Of a stretch of DNA of 38,364 nt, positions 30,340 through 38,364 are shown piece after piece (the first letter of the stretch is position 1; each line of letters begins with the position of its first letter). The notes beneath the pieces were generated by a model. It was not told where the DNA came from, searched no databases, and saw only the letters and a list, made by a program, of their open reading frames with translations. The stretch is from positions 1-38,364 of the forward strand of contig NZ_JAPTYD010000035.1 in NCBI RefSeq assembly GCF_026913015.1. The letters are read 5' to 3'. The position numbers were made by a program, and so were the translations under genes. This DNA comes from Paracoccus benzoatiresistens (GTDB taxonomy: Bacteria; Pseudomonadota; Alphaproteobacteria; Rhodobacterales; Rhodobacteraceae).

Positions 30340-33300
30340 ATGGCACAATTCTTCATTGTTCGCCCGGTCCTGGCCTGGGTGATATCGATCTTCATTGTCA
30401 TCGCGGGGCTGATCGCCCTGCCGCTGATGCCGATCGCGCAATATCCGCAGGTCGCGCCGCCGCAGATCCAGATCTCGGCCTTCTATACCGGCGCCTCGCC
30501 GAACGAGATGTACCAGTCCGTCGCCCAGCCGATCGAGGAGGAGCTGAACGGCATCCAAGGCATCCAGTACTTCGAATCCACCTCGGACGTGTCGGGGGCG
30601 ATCTCGATCACGGCGACCTTCGCGCCGGGAACGGACGTGGGCACCGCCCAAGTCGATATCCAGAACGCCGTCAGCCGGGTCGAGCCCGTGCTGCCGCAGA
30701 CCGTCGTCGATCAGGGCGTCACCGTCGAGGAGGCGGGCGCGGGCTTCCTGATGATGGTGTCGCTGATCTCGACCGACGGGTCGATGGATGACGTGGCGCT
30801 TGGCGATTACATCAACCGCAACGTGGTGGGCGAAATCCGCCGCATCGACGGCGTCGGCCGCGCCCAGGTCTTCGCGTCCGAGGAAGCGCTGCGGATCTGG
30901 ATCGATCCCGACAAGCTGACCGGCCTGAACCTGTCTCCTGCCGATGTCTCGGCAGCCATCCGTGCGCAGAACGCCCAGGTGGCCGCGGGGCAGATCGGGG
31001 CCGACCCCAACCCGGTAAACCAGCAGCTGACCGCCACTGTTCTGGTCAGGGGTCAGCTGACCCGGCCCGAGGAATTCGGCAACATCGTGCTGCGCGCCAA
31101 CCCCGACGGTTCGACCGTGCGGCTGCGCGACGTGGCGCGAATCGAGGTGGGCGCGGATACCTACAACTTCGCCTCGCGCCTGAACGGACAGCCGACCGCG
31201 GCCGTGGGCATCCAGCTGTCCTCGACCGGAAACGCCCTCGCGACCTCCGAGGCCGTGCGGCACACCATGGAGGAGCTTTCCGGCTTCTTCCCGGAGGGCG
31301 TCGAATATTCGATCCCCTATGACACCGCGCCCTTCGTGGAAAAGTCCATCGAGAAGGTGATCCACACCCTGGTCGAGGCCGTGGTCCTGGTCTTCATCGT
31401 GATGTTCCTGTTCCTGCAGAACTTCCGCTACACGATCATTCCGACCATCGTGGTGCCGATCGCGCTTGCGGGCACCATCGCGGTGATGCTGGTCGCGGGC
31501 TTTTCGATCAACGTGCTGACCATGTTCGCGATGGTTCTGGCCATCGGCATCCTCGTGGACGACGCCATCGTGGTCATCGAGAACGTCGAACGGATCATGG
31601 CCAGCGAAGGGTTGCCCCCCAGGGAAGCCACGCAAAAGGCCATGGGCGAGATCTCGGGCGCGATCATCGGCATCACGCTGGTGCTGGCGGCCGTGTTCAT
31701 CCCGATGGCCTTCTTCCCCGGATCGACCGGCATCATCTATCGCCAGTTCGCGCTGACGATGGTGGTGTCGATCCTCTTCTCGGCGTTCCTGGCGCTGACG
31801 CTGACGCCCGCCCTTTGCGCAACCTTCCTCAAGCCCATCAAGGGCCATCACGAAAAGAAGGGCTTCTTCGGCTGGTTCAACCGCAAGTTCGATGCGGCCA
31901 CCGAACGCTATGGCCGGGGCGTGTCGATGCTGACCCGGCGCACGGGGCTGGTGATGCTGGTCTATGTGGGCATCGTGGCCCTGACAGGCCTTGGCTTCAC
32001 CTCGCTGCCGACGGGCTTTTTGCCCGATGAGGACCAGGGCTTCATCATCTCGGACATCCAGACGCCGCCCACGGCCAGCTCGCAGCGCACCGACGCGGCC
32101 ATCGAGGTGATCGAGAACCATTACGGCCAGAACCCGGCGGTCGAGAACGTGGTGGGCATTCGCGGCTTCTCGTTCTCGGGACAGGGGCCGAATGCGGGGC
32201 TTGCCTTCATCACCTTCACCGACTGGTCCGAACGCGACCAGTCCGCGACCCAGATCGCCAATGATGCCAACATGGCCCTGTTCGGCACAAAGGACGCGCA
32301 GATCTACTCGCTGTCGCCCCCGGCAATCCCCGGCTTCGGCACCTCGGGCGGCTTCAGCTTCCGCCTGCAGGATCGTGGCGGCAATGGCCAGCAGGCGCTC
32401 AATGCGGCGGCGCAGCAACTGATCGCGCAGGCGCAGGCGGGCGGCGTCGTCACCGGCCTGCGGGTCGAGGGGATGCCCGCTGCCGCGCAGGTATCGGTCC
32501 TGATCGACCGCGACAAGGCGCAGACCTTCGGGGTGGCCTTTGCCGACATCAACCAGACGCTGTCGGCCAACCTCGGCTCGGCCTATGTCAACGACTTCCC
32601 GAACCAGGGCCGGATGCAGCGCGTGATCGTGCAGGCCCAGGAGGAAAGCCGGATGCAGGCCGAGGACATCCTGAACCTGACCGTGCGGAACTCGAACGGC
32701 GGCATGGTGCCTTTCTCGTCCTTTGCGACGGTAAACTGGAACCAGGGCCCGAGCCAGGTGGTCGGCTACAACGGCTATCCCTCGGTGCGGATCGCCGGGA
32801 ACGCCTTGCCCGGCTTCTCATCGGGCGCGGCCGTGGCCGAGATGGAGCGGCTGGCGGCCGAGCTGCCCGAGGGCTTCGCCTATGAATGGACCGGCCAGAC
32901 CCTGGAGGAGATCAGTTCGGGCAACACCTCGACGATCCTGTTCGCGATGTCGATCCTGTTCGTGTTCCTGCTGCTGTCGGGGCTTTACGAAAGCTGGTCG
33001 ATTCCGCTGTCGGTGATGCTGGTCGTGCCGCTGGGGGTGATCGGCTGCATCGCTGCGGTGATGCTGCGCGACATGCCGAACGACGTCTACTTCAAGGTCG
33101 GCCTGATCGCGATCATCGGGCTGTCCGCCAAGAACGCGATCCTGATCGTGGAGTTCGCCAAGGATCTGCGCGAAGAGGGGATGAGCCTGATCGACGCGGC
33201 GGTCCAGGCGGCCAAGCTGCGCTTCCGCCCCATCCTGATGACGTCGCTGGCCTTCACCCTGGGCGTGGTGCCGCTGGCCATCGCCACGGGCGCCTCGGCC

Positions 33301-33450
33301 GCGTCGCAGAACGCCATCGGGACGGGCGTGATCGGCGGCATGATCTCGGCCACGATCCTGGCGGTGTTCTTCGTGCCGGTGTTCTTCGTCTTCGTGCTGG
33401 GCCTGTTCAGCCGGGCGCGCCGGAAAGGCGCTGCGGCCGTCACCGCCTGA
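30340..33450 (+). CDS. RND multidrug efflux pump, HAE-1 family (AcrB type)
   Basis: A 1036-residue proton-driven inner-membrane transporter of normal HAE-1 length. Proton-relay residues align with AcrB: D407 and D408 in GILVDDAIVVIENVE and K931 in GLSAKNAILIVEFAK (AcrB K940). Other family segments are FFIVRPVLAWVISIFIVIAG at the start, PIAQYPQVAPPQI, the VVGIRGFSFSGQGPNAGL porter region and the C-terminal FFVPVFFVFVLGL. It begins 9 bp after the adaptor stop. With the TetR gene it forms a three-gene operon lacking a TolC-type gene, so it must use an outer-membrane channel encoded elsewhere. Substrates are unknown. Confidence 0.95.
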   Translation: MAQFFIVRPVLAWVISIFIVIAGLIALPLMPIAQYPQVAPPQIQISAFYTGASPNEMYQSVAQPIEEELNGIQGIQYFESTSDVSGAISITATFAPGTDVGTAQVDIQNAVSRVEPVLPQTVVDQGVTVEEAGAGFLMMVSLISTDGSMDDVALGDYINRNVVGEIRRIDGVGRAQVFASEEALRIWIDPDKLTGLNLSPADVSAAIRAQNAQVAAGQIGADPNPVNQQLTATVLVRGQLTRPEEFGNIVLRANPDGSTVRLRDVARIEVGADTYNFASRLNGQPTAAVGIQLSSTGNALATSEAVRHTMEELSGFFPEGVEYSIPYDTAPFVEKSIEKVIHTLVEAVVLVFIVMFLFLQNFRYTIIPTIVVPIALAGTIAVMLVAGFSINVLTMFAMVLAIGILVDDAIVVIENVERIMASEGLPPREATQKAMGEISGAIIGITLVLAAVFIPMAFFPGSTGIIYRQFALTMVVSILFSAFLALTLTPALCATFLKPIKGHHEKKGFFGWFNRKFDAATERYGRGVSMLTRRTGLVMLVYVGIVALTGLGFTSLPTGFLPDEDQGFIISDIQTPPTASSQRTDAAIEVIENHYGQNPAVENVVGIRGFSFSGQGPNAGLAFITFTDWSERDQSATQIANDANMALFGTKDAQIYSLSPPAIPGFGTSGGFSFRLQDRGGNGQQALNAAAQQLIAQAQAGGVVTGLRVEGMPAAAQVSVLIDRDKAQTFGVAFADINQTLSANLGSAYVNDFPNQGRMQRVIVQAQEESRMQAEDILNLTVRNSNGGMVPFSSFATVNWNQGPSQVVGYNGYPSVRIAGNALPGFSSGAAVAEMERLAAELPEGFAYEWTGQTLEEISSGNTSTILFAMSILFVFLLLSGLYESWSIPLSVMLVVPLGVIGCIAAVMLRDMPNDVYFKVGLIAIIGLSAKNAILIVEFAKDLREEGMSLIDAAVQAAKLRFRPILMTSLAFTLGVVPLAIATGASAASQNAIGTGVIGGMISATILAVFFVPVFFVFVLGLFSRARRKGAAAVTA

Positions 33451-33469
33451 GCTTTATGCAATCCTTGAG

Positions 33470-33497
33470 GGGCGGGTCCGTCGGTCCCGCCCGTCTT
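33470..33497 (+). terminator. Terminator of the RND operon
   Basis: GGGCGGG (33470-33476) and CCCGCCC (33486-33492) enclose 9 nt, followed by GTCTTAATT, a short T-rich tail, 20 bp after the pump stop codon. It may also serve the converging DUF2218 operon. Confidence 0.6.
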
Positions 33498-33548
33498 AAT
33501 TCGTACCCACCCCCTCGGACCATGCCGAAAGTTCGGTCCGAGACGGCA

Positions 33549-33842
33549 TCAGGCCGAATCCGTCACCCGCCAGTGAAGCCCCGCGAACCCTTCGCGGAAG
33601 GCGAAGATCACCAGGTGCTTGTCGATGACATAGCGCGCGTCGATCAGCGATTTCGCGTCCGGGGCCTCGATCCGGGCGACGAAGGCATCGGCGGTGGCCT
33701 CAAGCCGGACGGCGCCGGATTGCAGGGTCAGGTCCGCGGAATTCCCGTCGGACCGGACCTCGATCTTGTGGGCAAAGTGCTTGGCAAGCTGCTGGACGTA
33801 TCTGGCAGCGTTCGGCGTGGCGTAACGGGCGGTCGAGATCAT
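33549..33842 (-). CDS. DUF2218 protein of the siderophore ABC operon
   Basis: A 97-residue soluble protein. The start MISTARYATPNAARYVQQLAKH at 33842 follows GAGGAT; a longer in-frame reading to 33974 runs into the ATPase gene and is rejected. The content RYATPNAARYVQQLAKHFAHKIEV and AVRLEATADAFVARIEA matches DUF2218, a small family often found beside siderophore uptake or siderophore-interacting reductase genes. It lies 7 bp after the ATPase stop and is the last gene of the operon. A role in iron release or handling is an inference; its activity is unknown. Confidence 0.82.
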   Translation of the reverse strand: MISTARYATPNAARYVQQLAKHFAHKIEVRSDGNSADLTLQSGAVRLEATADAFVARIEAPDAKSLIDARYVIDKHLVIFAFREGFAGLHWRVTDSA

Positions 33843-33849
33843 GATATCC

Positions 33850-34671
33850 TCAATGCAGGGCGAGACGGGTTTCGGTTGCCGGACCGGGACAGGGGGCGTC
33901 CAGGTCGTCATGCCGGTGATGGTGAAGGACCAGGGGGCGGCCGTCATGGCGCGCCACCTCGATCGGGGTGTCATACAGCGCCGACAGCACCGGCTCGGTC
34001 AGGACAGTCGCGGGGGCGCCTTCGGCGACGATCCGGCCGTCCTTCATGGCGACCACATGGTCGGCCCAGGCGGCCGCATAGTTCACCTCGTGGATGACGG
34101 TCACGACACTGCGGCCGCTGCCGCGCACCAGATCGGCCAGCCGCGCCATCAGCGCGCGGGCATGGGCCATGTCGAGATTGTTCAGCGGCTCGTCTAGCAG
34201 CAGCCAGTCGGTGCCTTGGGCGAAGGTCATCGCCAGATGCGCCCGCTGGGCCTGCCCGCCCGAGATCTCGTCCAGGAAGCGGTGGCGCAGGGGCGTCAGG
34301 CCGAAGGCGTCAAGCGCCTGGTCCACCGCCTGGTGGTCCGCCGCGCGGGGGCGGCCGTGATGATGGGGCCAGCGGCCGAAGCCCACCAGTTCGCCCACCC
34401 GCAACCGGCTGGCGATCCGGGCCTGCTGGCCCATCACCGCCATCGCCAGGGCCAGCCGGGCAGAGGGGGTGGTCGCCAGATCCAGCCCGTCGATCTGGAT
34501 CCGGCCCTGTTGCAGGGGTTCCAGCCGGGCGATCAGGCGCAGCAGCGTGGACTTGCCCGCGCCGTTCGGACCGATCAGCGCGACCAGCTTGCCACGCGGC
34601 AGGGTCAGGTCAAGATCGTGAAGGATCGTGCTGGCGCCGATGCGGTGGGAAAGACCCGTGACGCGGATCAT
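33850..34671 (-). CDS. Iron-siderophore ABC importer ATPase (FecE/YclP type)
   Basis: A 273-residue ATP-binding subunit. Walker A is GPNGAGKST (34-42), the signature motif is ISGGQ (136-140), Walker B ends LLLDEP (D160, E161) and the switch histidine is H194. Its start overlaps the second permease stop as ATGA. The last 40 residues are histidine- and charge-rich and extend beyond the core domain. It energises uptake of a ferric siderophore or related chelate by the two FecCD permeases upstream. Confidence 0.92.
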   Translation of the reverse strand: MIRVTGLSHRIGASTILHDLDLTLPRGKLVALIGPNGAGKSTLLRLIARLEPLQQGRIQIDGLDLATTPSARLALAMAVMGQQARIASRLRVGELVGFGRWPHHHGRPRAADHQAVDQALDAFGLTPLRHRFLDEISGGQAQRAHLAMTFAQGTDWLLLDEPLNNLDMAHARALMARLADLVRGSGRSVVTVIHEVNYAAAWADHVVAMKDGRIVAEGAPATVLTEPVLSALYDTPIEVARHDGRPLVLHHHRHDDLDAPCPGPATETRLALH

Positions 34672-35624
34672 CGGATGCGTCCTTTCAGCAGAAGGAACAG
34701 GAAGAACAGGCCGCCCGCGAATTCGACCACCACCGACAGCGTGCCGGTCTGGCCCATCAGGCGTTCGAACAGGGTCTGGCCGGCGACCAGGAACAACGCG
34801 CCGATCAGGCCCGCGACCGGCAGCAGCACCTCATGGCGGGACGACGGCGAAAGCCTATGCGCCAGCCCTGCGACCAGCAGGCCGAAGAAGGCCACCGGGC
34901 CGACAAGCGCGGTGGAGACCGCGACCAGCATCCCCACCAGTCCCAGCGTGGCCAACACCAGCCGGTCGAAGGGCAGCCCCAGCGACAGCGCCGCATCGCG
35001 GCCGAGCGCCAGGACATCCAGCCGGGCAGACAGCCGCATCGCCACGCCAAGGCACGCCGCCATGATCAGCCCGGCCATCGGCAAAAGCGCCGCGTCGATG
35101 CTGCCGAAGCTTGCGACGCTGACGCTCTGGACGACGGCGAAGGCATTGGGATCCATGACGCGGGCCAGGAAGGTGGACAACGACCGGAACAGGACCCCCA
35201 GGATCACGCCGGTCAGGATGGTCCGGGGAATGTCGCGCGCCCCGCGCCCCAGCAGGGTGCCGAACAGCGCCGCCGACAGGACCGACATGGCCGCGACCTC
35301 GGCGAGGAATTTCGCGCCGGCGGGCAGCCCCGCGAACCCTGCCATGCCAAGGCCCGCGACCAGGGCTGTCTGCAACAGCACGTAAAGCGCGTCGAAACCC
35401 ATGATCGAAGGCGTCAGGACGCGGTTCGCGGCAACCGTCTGGAACAGCACCGTCGCGGTGCCGACCGCGGCACCGACCAGCACCAGGCCGGCCAGCTTCG
35501 TTCCGCGCAACTGCAGGATGAAGCTGCGATTGCCGCCGCCGATGCCCTGGACCATCCAGACCAGCGAGACAGCGGCCAGCAGCGCCAGCAGGGCCGCGAT
35601 CAGGGGGCGCGCCGATCTAGCCAT
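34668..35624 (-). CDS. FecCD-family permease, second subunit (YclO type)
   Basis: A 318-residue inner-membrane subunit with about 9-10 hydrophobic segments. Family marks include TVAANRVLTPSIMGFDALYVLLQT near residue 63, DIPRTILTGVILGVLFRSL near 131, the ATPase-coupling LGLPFDRL near 215 and LVGPVAFFGLLVAGLAHRL near 243. The start at 35624 overlaps the first permease stop by 8 bases. It forms a heterodimer with the upstream permease. Confidence 0.92.
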   Translation of the reverse strand: MARSARPLIAALLALLAAVSLVWMVQGIGGGNRSFILQLRGTKLAGLVLVGAAVGTATVLFQTVAANRVLTPSIMGFDALYVLLQTALVAGLGMAGFAGLPAGAKFLAEVAAMSVLSAALFGTLLGRGARDIPRTILTGVILGVLFRSLSTFLARVMDPNAFAVVQSVSVASFGSIDAALLPMAGLIMAACLGVAMRLSARLDVLALGRDAALSLGLPFDRLVLATLGLVGMLVAVSTALVGPVAFFGLLVAGLAHRLSPSSRHEVLLPVAGLIGALFLVAGQTLFERLMGQTGTLSVVVEFAGGLFFLFLLLKGRIR

Positions 35625-36570
35625 GCGATGCGGGCCGATAAAGCAGCCACAGGAAGACGACCGATCCCACAATGCCCAGAATGGTGCCGACCGGAATTTC
35701 ATAGGGGTGGCGCAGGACCCGGCCCAGCAGGTCGCAGGCCAGCAGCAGCCCTGCCCCGCCCGCCGCGACCACCGGGATCGAGGCACGCAGGTTGTCGCCC
35801 ATGATCCGGGCCACGATGTTGGGAACGACCAGCCCGATGAAGGGAATCATGCCCACCGTCACCACCACCAGGGCCGAGACGACCGACACGACTACCATCC
35901 CCAGCCGCATCACCCCGCGCGAGGACAGGCCAAGCCCGGTCGCGACCTCGTCGCCCAGGGACAGGATCGCAAAGCGGTCGGCCGCGAACCAGGCCAGCAG
36001 CGCGGCCAGCCCCGCGACCCACAGCAGTTCATAGCGACCCGCGATCACGCCCGAGAATTCGCCCGACATCAGCCAGGTGGCGACGAATTGCAGCAGGTCG
36101 GCCTCCCACGCGATCCAGGTGACGACGCCGCCCACGATGCCCGACAGGATCAGGCCCGCGATGGGAACCAGCATCACCTCTCGGGCGGGAAGGCGGCGGA
36201 CGATGGCCAGAAACAGCGCGGTCCCGGCCATGGCGGCCAGGCTGGCCGCGATCATCCTGACCCAGATCGGCGCGGCAGGCGCCAGCAGCGTGACCGCCAG
36301 CAGGCCCAGGGCAGCGCTTTCGCCGGTGCCTGCCGTGTCTGGCCCGACGAAGCGGTTGCGCACCAGGCTCTGGATCACCACCCCGGCCACCGCCAGCGCC
36401 GCGCCGGTCAGCAGGAGGGCAAGGGTCCGGGGCAGGCGCGATTGCATCAATACCAGCATCGTCCAGGGATCGGACCCGCCGAGGTCGATGCTGGCCGCGC
36501 CGACGCCAAGGCTTGCCAGGATCAGGGCGGACAGGACCAGTCCCGACAGGACCAGGGGTCGCGCCTTCAT
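35617..36570 (-). CDS. FecCD-family permease, first subunit (YclN type)
   Basis: A 317-residue permease. Family segments are SRLPRTLALLLTGAALAVAGVVIQSLVRNRFVGPDTAGTGESAALG (about 43-88), the coupling GLSSRGVMRLG near 210 and FIGLVVPNIVARIMGDNLRASIP near 240. Its ATG overlaps the binding-protein stop as ATGA. The four transporter genes form an unbroken chain of overlaps, implying tight translational coupling and a fixed ratio of subunits. Confidence 0.93.
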   Translation of the reverse strand: MKARPLVLSGLVLSALILASLGVGAASIDLGGSDPWTMLVLMQSRLPRTLALLLTGAALAVAGVVIQSLVRNRFVGPDTAGTGESAALGLLAVTLLAPAAPIWVRMIAASLAAMAGTALFLAIVRRLPAREVMLVPIAGLILSGIVGGVVTWIAWEADLLQFVATWLMSGEFSGVIAGRYELLWVAGLAALLAWFAADRFAILSLGDEVATGLGLSSRGVMRLGMVVVSVVSALVVVTVGMIPFIGLVVPNIVARIMGDNLRASIPVVAAGGAGLLLACDLLGRVLRHPYEIPVGTILGIVGSVVFLWLLYRPASHG

Positions 36571-37460
36571 CCCGACAGCGCGTCGGTCAGAACCTCCAGC
36601 GTCTCGGTCAGCGCGGTATATCCGCTGGGGGCCAGGTAGACGTTGCCAGCGGGAAGATAGACGACATGGCCGTTCTTCCAGGCTTTCGTCTGGCGCACCA
36701 GTTCGTTGTCCAGCGTGGCTTCGGCCGACTGGCCCTCGGCCCCGATCGCCGCGCCGCGGTCCAGCACGAACAGCCAGTCCGGGTCGGTCTGGGCGATGAA
36801 TTCATGGCTGACCGCGTCGCCGTGATTGGCCTTTTCGTCCAGGGGCCGGCCTGCCCGGGCCATGCCCGTCGCCTCATAAAGCCATCCGAACCGCGATCCC
36901 GCGCCATAGGCCGACATCTTCGGCCCGTTGGTCAGCAGCACCAGTGCGCTGCCCTTGTCGCGGCCGGCGTCGGACAAGGCGGCCAGCTTGGCGTCCAGGG
37001 CGGCGGTCAGGGCCTCGCCCTCGGCCTTTTTGCCAAGCAGCGTAGCCAGCCCCGATATGCGCGCCTTGGCATCGTCGACCAGGGTGGCGCCGTCCACCGT
37101 CATGTCGATGGCGGGCGCCACCTGCGCCACCGCGTCGCGCTTCACGGATGTGCGGTTGGCCACGATGATGAGGTCGGGCCCGACTTCGGCCAGCTTTTCC
37201 AGATCGGGTTCCTGCAGGCTTCCCGCCGGTGCGGACACCCCCGCCAGCGGCTGAAGGTAGTCCAGGAACAGCTTTTCCGGAACCGCCGCCGGGGTCACGC
37301 CCAAGGCCATCATCGTGTCCACGATGCCCAGGTCAAGGGCCGCGATCGCCGATGGGGTTTCGGCGATCGTCCGGGGACCCTGGGCCGTCTCGATCGTCAC
37401 TTGGGACAGCGCCGGCTGGGCCAGCATCATCGACAGTCCGGCCAGAAGAATCGTGCGCAC
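36567..37460 (-). CDS. Siderophore-binding periplasmic protein (YclQ/FatB-like)
   Basis: A 297-residue receptor. GTG at 37460 is preferred as start because GGAAAGGA sits about 9 bp upstream and translation then opens with the signal peptide MRTILLAGLSMMLAQPALS. An ATG at 37484 would add 8 residues without a good ribosome site. There is no lipobox cysteine, so the protein is free in the periplasm. Mature marks of the FatB/CeuE class are IAALDLGIVDTMMALGVTPAA near 40 and LEKLAEVGPDLIIVANRTS near 86, with a long helix typical of type III binding proteins. It probably binds a catecholate- or hydroxamate-type ferric chelate; the ligand is unknown. No TonB receptor lies nearby. Confidence 0.88.
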   Translation of the reverse strand: MRTILLAGLSMMLAQPALSQVTIETAQGPRTIAETPSAIAALDLGIVDTMMALGVTPAAVPEKLFLDYLQPLAGVSAPAGSLQEPDLEKLAEVGPDLIIVANRTSVKRDAVAQVAPAIDMTVDGATLVDDAKARISGLATLLGKKAEGEALTAALDAKLAALSDAGRDKGSALVLLTNGPKMSAYGAGSRFGWLYEATGMARAGRPLDEKANHGDAVSHEFIAQTDPDWLFVLDRGAAIGAEGQSAEATLDNELVRQTKAWKNGHVVYLPAGNVYLAPSGYTALTETLEVLTDALSG

Positions 37461-37542
37461 GGGGACATTCCTTTCCAAAGACATGGCCCAAATCTCGAAA
37501 GGCCACAGGCAGCGGGTAAAAGCCCAAAGAACCGAAGTCAAT

Positions 37543-37568
37543 ATTGCCCGACTGTTTTTGTAGGCAAT
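37543..37568 (-). promoter_or_regulatory. Dyad-bearing promoter of the siderophore ABC operon
   Basis: ATTGCC (37543-37548) and GGCAAT (37563-37568) form a 6-bp inverted repeat with a 14-bp centre. On the minus strand TTGCCT (plus 37567-37562) could be the -35, with ATATTG (plus 37544-37539) as -10 17 bp further, so the dyad covers both elements. An iron-responsive regulator is expected. The sequence is not a clear Fur box or RirA iron-rhizo box (TGA-N9-TCA). Confidence 0.45.
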
Positions 37569-37589
37569 GCCGCGTCCGACCGGCTGTCG

Positions 37590-38150
37590 TGAAGGCGAGC
37601 GGCGGCGCGATTGGCAGGCAGAAGCTGTTTGCCAGCGGCGCCGATGTGCTGGACCACGTGATCGTCACGGCATGGAACGGCGACGATCCCAGGCTTCTGC
37701 TGCTCGGACGCGACCAGCTGGAAGGCCGGCTGCGTCCGAATGGTGGCGCGTGTGGGGAATGCAAGCCAGGGCGTCCGGCTGATGCACTTGAGCGGATGGC
37801 CGATGCGGCTTCCGTGGGACGGGCCGGGCGTTAACCTGGCCCAGTCGTATTTCCAGAGCGGCGTCTTGGGCTACGACGCCGTCCAACTGGGCACGATGCG
37901 GATCCTGACCGCGATCAACGCCGGACAGTTCGGCAACGCGAGCAGCAGGACGCGCTCCTGCAGGCCATGCGCCTGCGCCGGGAAGAGCTTGAGTCCGCCT
38001 GCGCGATCCTTGGGGTGCTGGCCCATTGGCTGGGCCACCGCGCCTGCGCGGTGGCCATGGAGGCCAACATTTCTTACCTGCTTCCGCAGGACGCGGCTCT
38101 ACTGGAGACCTGGGGCGGCGACCCGCATGTCGATCATGAAGCGGCTCTCC
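37590..38150 (+). pseudogene. Decayed acyl-CoA dehydrogenase fragment with at least three frameshifts
   Basis: Pieces of one acyl-CoA dehydrogenase-like protein follow each other in changing frames: QKLFASGADVLDHVIVTAW to RLRPN (about 37615-37740), WWRVWGMQARASG (to about 37780), VRLMHLSG with FQSGVLGYDAVQLGTMRILTAI and AGQFG (to about 37935), then QQDALLQAMRLRREELESA and AHWLGHRACAVAMEANISYL (to about 38090). The order matches the middle beta-domain and C-terminal helices of the family. The N-terminal domain is missing. No single frame is open across it, so it should be non-functional. It lies beside etfA, whose product is the electron acceptor of such enzymes. Confidence 0.7.
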
Positions 38151-38161
38151 TGGCTGAGAAG

Positions 38162-38193
38162 CGGGATCCCATGCAGGAAAGGGTGGGATCCCG
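38162..38193 (-). terminator. Hairpin downstream of etfA
   Basis: CGGGATCCCA (38162-38171), a 12-nt loop and TGGGATCCCG (38184-38193) form a perfect 10-bp stem 63 bp beyond the etfA stop. Each arm contains the palindrome GGGATCCC. It probably ends the etf transcript and marks the border with the pseudogene. Confidence 0.5.
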
Positions 38194-38256
38194 GTCAGCC
38201 TTGGGGGGTTTGGGCCAGGATGTTGGATGGGATCAGGTGTTGAAGGACAGCGCCTT

Positions 38257-38364
38257 TCACACCTTCCCCGTCAGTTCCGGCACGGTTGTGAAGAGGTCGC
38301 CGACGAGGCCATAGTCGGCGATCTGGAAGATGGGGGCTTCCTCGTCCTTGTTGATGGCGACGAT
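38257..38364 (-). CDS. etfA: Electron transfer flavoprotein alpha subunit, C-terminal end only
   Basis: Only the last 35 codons and TGA are inside the window; the gene continues past its right edge. The peptide IVAINKDEEAPIFQIADYG followed by LVGDLFTTVPELTGKV is the conserved EtfA C-terminus, which helps hold FAD. EtfA with EtfB accepts electrons from acyl-CoA and related dehydrogenases and passes them to ETF-ubiquinone oxidoreductase. etfB is probably upstream, outside the window. Confidence 0.9.
   Translation of the reverse strand: MVAINKDEEAPIFQIADYGLVGDLFTTVPELTGKV

Noticed and set aside
29155..32418. A continuous minus-strand reading frame of over 1000 codons opposite the RND adaptor and pump genes
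   Set aside because: It is extremely rich in arginine, histidine, glycine and aspartate with no domain, and mirrors the codon bias of the real plus-strand genes. It is a GC-rich shadow frame.
37461..37541. Upstream ATG starts for the siderophore-binding protein
   Set aside because: They would place a tryptophan/phenylalanine/arginine stretch ahead of the signal peptide and lack ribosome sites; GTG at 37460 has GGAAAGGA.

Overview
The window reads as a chromosomal accessory region of a GC-rich alphaproteobacterium, most likely a Rhodobacteraceae member close to Paracoccus. That placement is an inference from base composition, codon use, the abundance of TRAP and TTT (tripartite tricarboxylate) carriers, the GntR/FadR regulators and the style of the EtfA, UxuA and SulP proteins; no rRNA or other phylogenetic marker is present. 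I found no tRNA, rRNA, CRISPR array, insertion sequence or prophage.

Layout, left to right. (1) 1-4571, all leftward: the N-terminal part of a glycine C-acetyltransferase (kbl), a small ACT-like protein, a SulP anion permease and an ETHE1-like metallo-beta-lactamase-fold enzyme (sulfur handling). (2) 4946-10815: a hexonate/hexuronate divergon, with leftward gntR-dctP-dctQ-dctM-Zn dehydrogenase and rightward mannonate dehydratase uxuA. (3) 10883-13589: PepSY protein and cytochrome b561, tail to tail with an OmpR-type two-component pair. (4) 13973-16198: an MDR-family oxidoreductase and a periplasmic DUF4142 protein preceded by an EcfG-like promoter. (5) 16577-24803: a second sugar-acid divergon. 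Leftward are a DHDPS-family lyase, an SDR, a GntR regulator and a ketoglutarate-semialdehyde-type dehydrogenase. Rightward are a TTT carrier (tctC, tctB, tctA) and a Gfo/Idh/MocA dehydrogenase. The shared promoter region holds a near-identical pair of inverted 17-bp sites. (6) 24804-28367: an AT-rich regulatory stretch, a large RTX serralysin-type metalloprotease and a small exported protein. (7) 28476-33497: a tetR-acrA-acrB RND efflux operon with a consensus -10 box and an abutting palindrome. (8) 33549-37568: a leftward siderophore-type ABC importer (SBP, two permeases, ATPase) plus a DUF2218 protein. (9) 37590-38364: a frameshifted acyl-CoA dehydrogenase remnant beside the C-terminal end of etfA.

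The two sugar-acid modules are the metabolic centre. The first should yield 2-keto-3-deoxygluconate from mannonate, possibly fed by a 5-dehydrogenase acting on L-gulonate or L-idonate. The second should carry an aldonate or aldarate through alpha-ketoglutarate semialdehyde to alpha-ketoglutarate. The most distinctive signals are regulatory: several promoters have dyads lying on the -35/-10 elements, and the second divergon has its inverted pair of composite sites. I do not see a clearly new multi-gene system. The best candidates for undescribed biology are the RTX protease/small exported protein pair with its AT-rich control region, and the regulatory dyads.
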